From contig JAJPHM010000068.1 in NCBI GenBank assembly GCA_021325295.1, positions 1-34,564 on the forward strand: a stretch of DNA of 34,564 bases. Direction: 5' to 3'. This document shows, piece after piece, positions 30,316 through 34,564 of this stretch. The position numbers were made by a program, and so were the translations under genes. Position 1 is the first letter of the stretch. Every line of letters begins with the position of its first letter. The DNA comes from Nitrososphaeraceae archaeon (lineage in GTDB: Archaea > Thermoproteota > Nitrososphaeria > Nitrososphaerales > Nitrososphaeraceae). The notes under the pieces were generated by a model. The model was given only the letters and a program-made list of their open reading frames with translations, was not told where the DNA came from and searched no databases.

Positions 30316-32157
30316 TTGGACAATAATGATAGCGGCAACGGGACAAAATTTGTCTTGGATACAAGTATTATCATAGATGGAGAAATTACAAAAATGCTTG
30401 AATCAGGCCAGATTGCAGAAGGAAGTGAGATCATAATTCCTCTGGCAGTTCTTGATGAGTTACAATCACAGGCATCTACCAACAAAGAGCATGGGTTTGT
30501 CGGTCTTGGCGAGATCAAAAAGATGCGCGAGATTTGCTCAAGGAAAAACATCAGTATCAGATTCGTTGGCCAAAGACCTGACCTGTCTGATATCCAGCTA
30601 GCAAAGCGGGGCAGAATTGACTCGATAATAAAAGATGTTGCTATACAGGAAGATGCAACTCTGCTTACTGCAGATTATGTCCAGGCACTTGTAGCTGAGG
30701 CTCAAGGGGTATCATCTATCCACATCAGAGCTCCGACCAAGACGACTGGCCTTGAATTTGAAAAGTTTTTTGATGAAGGCACAATGAGTGTTCACCTCAA
30801 AGAGGGTGTGGCACCCATGGCAAAGCGCGGCATGCCTGGAAACTTTGATCTGGTCAAGTTAGGGGATGAAAAGAGCACCTATGCAGAGATAACAAACATT
30901 ATCAAGGAAGTGTCTGAAGCATCACGCATCGCTGGAACAGGCTCTGTAGAGATAAGCAGAAGTGGAGCAACCGTGATACAGTTTGGCAGGTTCAGGATAG
31001 CTATAACAAGGCCCCCATTTTCTGACGGTCTTGAAGTGACAATTGTCAGACCAACTGTCAAGCTCTCACTTGCAGACTATAGCCCAAGCAAGAAACTTAT
31101 GGAGAGACTGGGTGGCAGGGCAGAAGGCATTGTAATATCAGGCCCTCCGGGCTCCGGCAAGAGCACACTTGCAAGCAGCCTTGCAGAGTTTTATGTAGAG
31201 AAGGGAAAAGTGGTCAAGACTTTCGAATCCCCGCGTGACCTCCAGGTGCCAGATGAAGTGACACAATACGGCCCGCTTGAAGGAAGCTTTGAAAAGACCG
31301 CGGATATCCTGCTTCTCGTAAGGCCAGACTATACAATATTTGACGAGGTAAGAAGATCACAGGACTTTGAGGTATTTTCTGATATGAGGCTTGCCGGCGT
31401 AGGAATGGTCGGCGTCGTGCATGCAAGCAGCCCGCTTGATGCCATCCAGAGGTTTATGGGTAAGGTTGAGCTTGGCATGATACCTCACATACTTGACACC
31501 ATAATCTTTGTCAGAGACGGACAGATAAAAAAAGTGTATGACCTTACTTTGACTGTAAGGGTTCCGACGGGAATGACAGAAGCTGACCTGGCAAGGCCCC
31601 TTGTGGAAGTCAGGGATTTTGAGACAGGCAAAACAGAGTACGAGATCTATACCTTTGGTGAAGAGAACGTTGTAGTGCCAGTAGACAGGCTGCCAGTCAG
31701 GCAGGAGAGCGGCGTAAAAAAGCTGGCTGAATCAAAGATAATGGATACAATACGAAGGTTCGATCCAAAAGCGCAGGTAAACATAGTATCGGATGACAGG
31801 ATACAGGTTAAAGTAAGCAAAGACGCTGCGCCCAGGCTTATCGGCAGGGGTGGTTCGACTATTTCAGAGCTTGAAGAGATGCTGGGGGTCAAGATCGACG
31901 TCGAGGTCAAGACGCCCACCCTTGGCAGGGAAGTGGAATTTGAAATCAGCGAAGCAGGCTCTTCAGTTACCGTCCTGCTAGGGGATGAAACCATCGGCAA
32001 GTCTGTTGATGTATACATAGAGGATGAATTCCTGTTCAGCAACCAGGTTGGCAAAAAAGCCAGAATCAAAGTCGACAAGCGGTCAGAGAATGGCAGGAGA
32101 ATTATAAACGCATACCTTGCAGGGCAACAGATAAGGGTGTTTCTCAGTAGGCAATAG
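30316..32157 (+). CDS. PINA-like PIN domain-ATPase-KH protein
   Basis: A 613-residue three-part protein conserved in archaea. The N-terminal PIN domain (about 10-130) has FVLDTSIIIDGE with D15, E49 in LDELQ, and D120 in LLTAD. The VirB11/PilT-type ATPase (about 215-440) has Walker A GPPGSGKST at 276-284 and Walker B YTIFDE at 339-344. The KH domain has the GRGG loop at 510-513 (RLIGRGGSTI), and a short beta-rich C-terminal domain follows. In Sulfolobus the PIN-domain ATPase PINA drives Holliday-junction migration and works with Hjc and Hjm; an hjc gene is present at 10820. The TTG start is 27-30 bp from a TATA-like box. Monocistronic. Confidence 0.92.
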   Translation: MDNNDSGNGTKFVLDTSIIIDGEITKMLESGQIAEGSEIIIPLAVLDELQSQASTNKEHGFVGLGEIKKMREICSRKNISIRFVGQRPDLSDIQLAKRGRIDSIIKDVAIQEDATLLTADYVQALVAEAQGVSSIHIRAPTKTTGLEFEKFFDEGTMSVHLKEGVAPMAKRGMPGNFDLVKLGDEKSTYAEITNIIKEVSEASRIAGTGSVEISRSGATVIQFGRFRIAITRPPFSDGLEVTIVRPTVKLSLADYSPSKKLMERLGGRAEGIVISGPPGSGKSTLASSLAEFYVEKGKVVKTFESPRDLQVPDEVTQYGPLEGSFEKTADILLLVRPDYTIFDEVRRSQDFEVFSDMRLAGVGMVGVVHASSPLDAIQRFMGKVELGMIPHILDTIIFVRDGQIKKVYDLTLTVRVPTGMTEADLARPLVEVRDFETGKTEYEIYTFGEENVVVPVDRLPVRQESGVKKLAESKIMDTIRRFDPKAQVNIVSDDRIQVKVSKDAAPRLIGRGGSTISELEEMLGVKIDVEVKTPTLGREVEFEISEAGSSVTVLLGDETIGKSVDVYIEDEFLFSNQVGKKARIKVDKRSENGRRIINAYLAGQQIRVFLSRQ

Positions 32158-32391
32158 CAAGGTAGAGCAGAAAGGACTGTAGTGCGCCTGATTTGCAGCT
32201 TGTGCAAATATTTCTTTGTTAGTCTGGTAGTTAGTTGATTAGGCAGAAGACCTGCTGTTTGCCTAACCATGCAGCTGGCTGGCAGCTGAAATTGGTTCGA
32301 TCCCGATCCCGGTGCAGATTGCGGCCAGAATATGATATTAGTCAGTCAATCAGTTAATCAATTAATAGGCGAACCTCCGGAAATTCAGTCA

Positions 32392-33189
32392 TTGGAACCC
32401 GTCATAACTGCGCTTGATCTAAAGCCTCTCCTTGAACAAAAGAACCCAAGAACAAGGCCTCTCTTGGTTGATGCAAGACCCTTTCATGATTATGCGGCAG
32501 GCCACATACCCGGCGCTGTCAATATTGACCTTATGCAGTTCCACTGGCTTGATACGTCCAAGAAGGGAATAAAGGATTTTAACCGCCAATCGAGGCTTTT
32601 GCTTTCAAACATCGGTGTTACTGAGGGTAGACCAGTAGTATTTTATGAAAGCATATCTGGCCCATCTGCAGCCAGGGGCGTATGGCTCTTGTCATACTTT
32701 TCTCATCGCAAGGTCGCAATGCTGGACGGGGGCTTTGAAAAATGGAAGTCTTTGAAATTCCCTGTCGAAACAAGGACAAACCAGTTTGTCCACTCTGAAT
32801 TTAAGGGCAGAATTGACCCTCGCGTCCTGGCAACTGTAACAGAGGTTAAATCATTTGTATCGTCCAAGCGCGGGATTCTGATCGACTCCCGCTCGATTGA
32901 AGAATACACAGGCAAAGTAAGCCGTGCTGCCAGGGCGGGCCACATACCCGGCGCAATAAACATAGACTGGAATGACAACATCAGAGACGGCGTTTTCAAG
33001 AGCCGTAAAGAGTTGCAGCAATTGTATCCTTTTCCAAAAGACTCTGAGGTAATCACGTATTGCCAAGGCGGGTACAGGGCTGCAAATAGTTTTGTTGCGC
33101 TAAAGATGATGGGTTTCAGGAGGGTAAAAATGTACCTAGGTTCATGGGGAGAATGGGGAAATAGCGCAAGATTGCCGGTGGATGTTTAA
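32392..33189 (+). CDS. Two-domain rhodanese (thiosulfate sulfurtransferase)
   Basis: Sulfur transfer between a donor such as thiosulfate or mercaptopyruvate and a thiol acceptor. Two rhodanese domains: the first (about 10-120) has the fold (LLVDARPFHDYAAGHIPGAVNID) but no catalytic Cys, since YESISGPSA stands where the loop should be. The second has the active loop ITYCQGGYRAA with the catalytic Cys at residue 224 (244 from the upstream ATG). I start at TTG 32392: a TATA-like AATTAATA at 32357-32364 is about 30 bp upstream, and the homologue-like N-terminus begins there. The ATG at 32332 would add 20 residues coded by repetitive AT-rich spacer DNA, and cannot be excluded. Cytosolic. Confidence 0.9.
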   Translation: MEPVITALDLKPLLEQKNPRTRPLLVDARPFHDYAAGHIPGAVNIDLMQFHWLDTSKKGIKDFNRQSRLLLSNIGVTEGRPVVFYESISGPSAARGVWLLSYFSHRKVAMLDGGFEKWKSLKFPVETRTNQFVHSEFKGRIDPRVLATVTEVKSFVSSKRGILIDSRSIEEYTGKVSRAARAGHIPGAINIDWNDNIRDGVFKSRKELQQLYPFPKDSEVITYCQGGYRAANSFVALKMMGFRRVKMYLGSWGEWGNSARLPVDV

Positions 33190-33364
33190 GTTTAAAGTGC
33201 CAATAGAAAAAAAGACTGCCAGAGTTAATTTTCGACAGGGCTACCGGAAGCCACAGCATAGCATAAAGCCACGACCTCAGTAGAGTTTGCTGTCCTTATT
33301 AGAAAGGCGAATTTGTAGGCAGTTGAATAGGATACTGCTTGCTCAAATCATGATGCTTTGGCGG

Positions 33365-34345
33365 CTAATCATAATAAATTAAATTTGAGCTGGTTCTGAA
33401 CAGAGTTTTGCTGATTGGAGTATTTTGCAGAAAATAGCACTCGTTAAGGCGATATTTCTTTGCGAGACTCAAAATGACAAGTTGCACAGTGAATATGCCA
33501 CTCAGTAATGATTCTAGAGGGTCAGGATTAGGATCAGAACTGGAGCTGCATTCTACAAAATTGCAGCTAAACGTTGATTCAAGCTCTTTTGGGATATTGT
33601 TGGTACTTGTTTTGCTTGTATTGCTGCTTTGGCCTAAAATTATTAGCTGGTCTGACTTTGTAGTCCCAAAGATCGGGGAGTGACAGAATTCGTCTATATC
33701 GTATGCATATGCTCTTGCGCCAAAGACTTCATTGAATTTTAATGCCATATACGACGCTACAGGAAAGAACATACCGCCGGCCAGCACAATACAGGAGCAT
33801 GGTCTTGGCATTGCATCTGCTACTTCCATAGCGTTTCCCAAGGCCTTATTGTAAATGTCGGCAAGTGGTGGCAATCGCGTGGCATAGCCTCCAAGAGACA
33901 GGCAGGCGACAAGACTTGCAGTAAAACTAATAGTCCCTGATGTAGTTATGCCACAGCTTTTGTAGTTCAGTTGTATTGTCTTATCGCATGTTTTTGCAAG
34001 TCTACTTTCAGGCGATGATGTCAAGGCAATCGTAGTTGTATCTGCGCTCCGGGCTGCCTGTGCAGCAAGAATATTGGCTCTTGTCCTGCCTGAAACAGAT
34101 ATCAAAACCACTGCTGAACGATCTTTTGCAAGATCGGGATTTGTAACTATATCCATTGGATGGCAACATACCGAGCGGTATTGTGAAAGATATTGAACCT
34201 CAAGTGCTGCAAGATAAGAATCACCGGATCCTGTAAAGAGACAATTTTCATACTGTTTGTCAAGTATCGATTCGGGCAAGTTGGTAATCTGGTATCCAAT
34301 TTCAGCTTCCATTGCATCTATTGAGTTCATTATACAATCAACCAT
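33365..34345 (-). CDS. SIS-domain protein (sugar isomerase/deaminase-like)
   Basis: A 326-residue protein with two SIS (sugar-phosphate binding) domains and no amidotransferase domain, as in the AgaS/GlmS C-terminal or phosphoglucose/phosphomannose isomerase group. Domain 1 has FTGSGDSYLAALEVQYLSQY (phosphate loop near 37-56) and ISVSGRTRANILAAQ; domain 2 has VLAGGMFFPVASYMALKFNEVFGA and DIDEFCHSPIF. DEFCHSP resembles the E/HGP element of GlmS-type isomerases. Substrate not assignable. The minus-strand TATA AATATATA near 34374-34381 is about 33 bp before the ATG. The Ser/Asn/Asp-rich segment SSSSDPNPDP is a loop. It lies far from glmS and is a separate lineage. Confidence 0.82.
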   Translation of the reverse strand: MVDCIMNSIDAMEAEIGYQITNLPESILDKQYENCLFTGSGDSYLAALEVQYLSQYRSVCCHPMDIVTNPDLAKDRSAVVLISVSGRTRANILAAQAARSADTTTIALTSSPESRLAKTCDKTIQLNYKSCGITTSGTISFTASLVACLSLGGYATRLPPLADIYNKALGNAMEVADAMPRPCSCIVLAGGMFFPVASYMALKFNEVFGARAYAYDIDEFCHSPIFGTTKSDQLIILGQSSNTSKTSTNNIPKELESTFSCNFVECSSSSDPNPDPLESLLSGIFTVQLVILSLAKKYRLNECYFLQNTPISKTLFRTSSNLIYYD

Positions 34346-34438
34346 CCATAGACCGCAAAGACTTACTTAAGGTTCGTATATATTGTCTAGAAAGAAATGG
34401 ATTAAGCGCAGTTTTACTTTATACTTAATACATTCTTG

Positions 34439-34564
34439 CTATTTTCCCTTTGCCTTCTCCTTCTCTCCCTGACCTTCTATAACAATCATAGTCAGAGTTG
34501 ACCTTACCTTGTCAATTCTTCTTACATGCCAGGTTATTGTCTCTCGCAGCCTGTCCATAGTATC
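34439..34564 (-). CDS. Second RAM-only (Lrp/AsnC-like) protein, partial at the window edge
   Basis: Reading leftwards from the edge the frame encodes DTMDRLRETITWHVRRIDKV, then RSTLTMIVIEGQGEKEKAKGK and a TAG at 34439-34441: the last 41 residues of an Lrp/AsnC ligand domain. It matches the C-terminal half of the protein at 25300 almost residue for residue (ETMDKLKEIISWNIRNVDKV and KSTLTMIVIE), so the two are paralogues. The basic-acidic tail GEKEKAKGK differs. Whether an HTH is present upstream is outside the window. Confidence 0.8.
   Translation of the reverse strand, partial: DTMDRLRETITWHVRRIDKVRSTLTMIVIEGQGEKEKAKGK

Noticed and set aside
32332-32391. ATG start of the rhodanese at 32332
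   Set aside because: Not excluded, but the 20 extra residues come from AT-rich repetitive spacer and the TATA-like element falls inside them.
1-34564. CRISPR arrays, insertion sequences, integrases, prophage genes
   Set aside because: No regularly spaced 25-40 bp repeats, no terminal inverted repeats with a transposase and no phage proteins were seen.

Overview
The window looks like a chromosomal segment of an ammonia-oxidising archaeon (Nitrososphaeria/Thaumarchaeota, probably a soil-type Nitrososphaera relative). The evidence is an archaeal TFB, ribosomal proteins L40e, S13 and S4 of archaeal type, Hjc resolvase, a PINA-type PIN/ATPase/KH protein, a translin homologue, the archaeal-type CobT (TIGR00303 family), type II methionine aminopeptidase, and a 3-hydroxyacyl-CoA dehydrogenase of the kind used in the thaumarchaeal hydroxypropionate/hydroxybutyrate cycle. 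Archaeal TATA-like boxes lie upstream of most genes, very often about 25-28 bp (box centre) from the start codon, which implies many leaderless mRNAs. I used this spacing to correct several starts, some to GTG or TTG. Genus-level placement is an inference.

Layout. 1-1200: a degraded response-regulator gene running off the left edge, a small two-helix membrane protein, the very short rpl40e gene, and tRNA-Val(CAC). 1434-6628: S-adenosylhomocysteine hydrolase, a phosphoribosyltransferase, 3-hydroxyacyl-CoA dehydrogenase, a LOG-like nucleotide-binding protein and an unrecognised protein with a nuclease-like acidic motif. 6819-10660: FKBP isomerase, A-type Fe-S carrier, glutamate dehydrogenase, TatA, translin. 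10820-15268: Hjc, NAD(P)HX epimerase, a metallo-beta-lactamase hydrolase coupled by a 4-base overlap to CobT, a small hypothetical protein and a C2H2 zinc-finger protein. 15612-23519: a 26-residue single-helix protein, GlmS, a winged-helix protein with an EF-hand-like tail, the S13-S4 pair with Ala/Pro-rich tails, and an overlapping AAA+ ATPase/VWA pair. 23783-28765: TFB, a single-domain response regulator, a stand-alone Lrp/AsnC ligand (RAM) domain, a Cys/His-rich mini-protein, a DUF1512-like membrane protein with a zinc-ribbon partner, and methionine aminopeptidase. 28931-34564: a small hypothetical protein, a secreted matrixin-like protease, PINA ATPase, a two-domain rhodanese, a SIS-domain protein, and the end of a second RAM-only protein.

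Most genes are housekeeping and transcribed singly; the only clear overlapping pairs are MBL hydrolase-cobT and ATPase-VWA, with DUF1512/zinc-ribbon closely spaced. Functional links are loose: Hjc and PINA both act on Holliday junctions in other archaea, and methionine aminopeptidase would expose the catalytic Cys of GlmS. I see no CRISPR array, insertion sequence, integrase or phage gene. The least explained items are the AAA+/VWA pair, the nuclease-like protein at 5876, the winged-helix/EF-hand-like protein, three very small genes (774, 15612, 26154), and recurrent 5-base-period microrepeats in the spacers.
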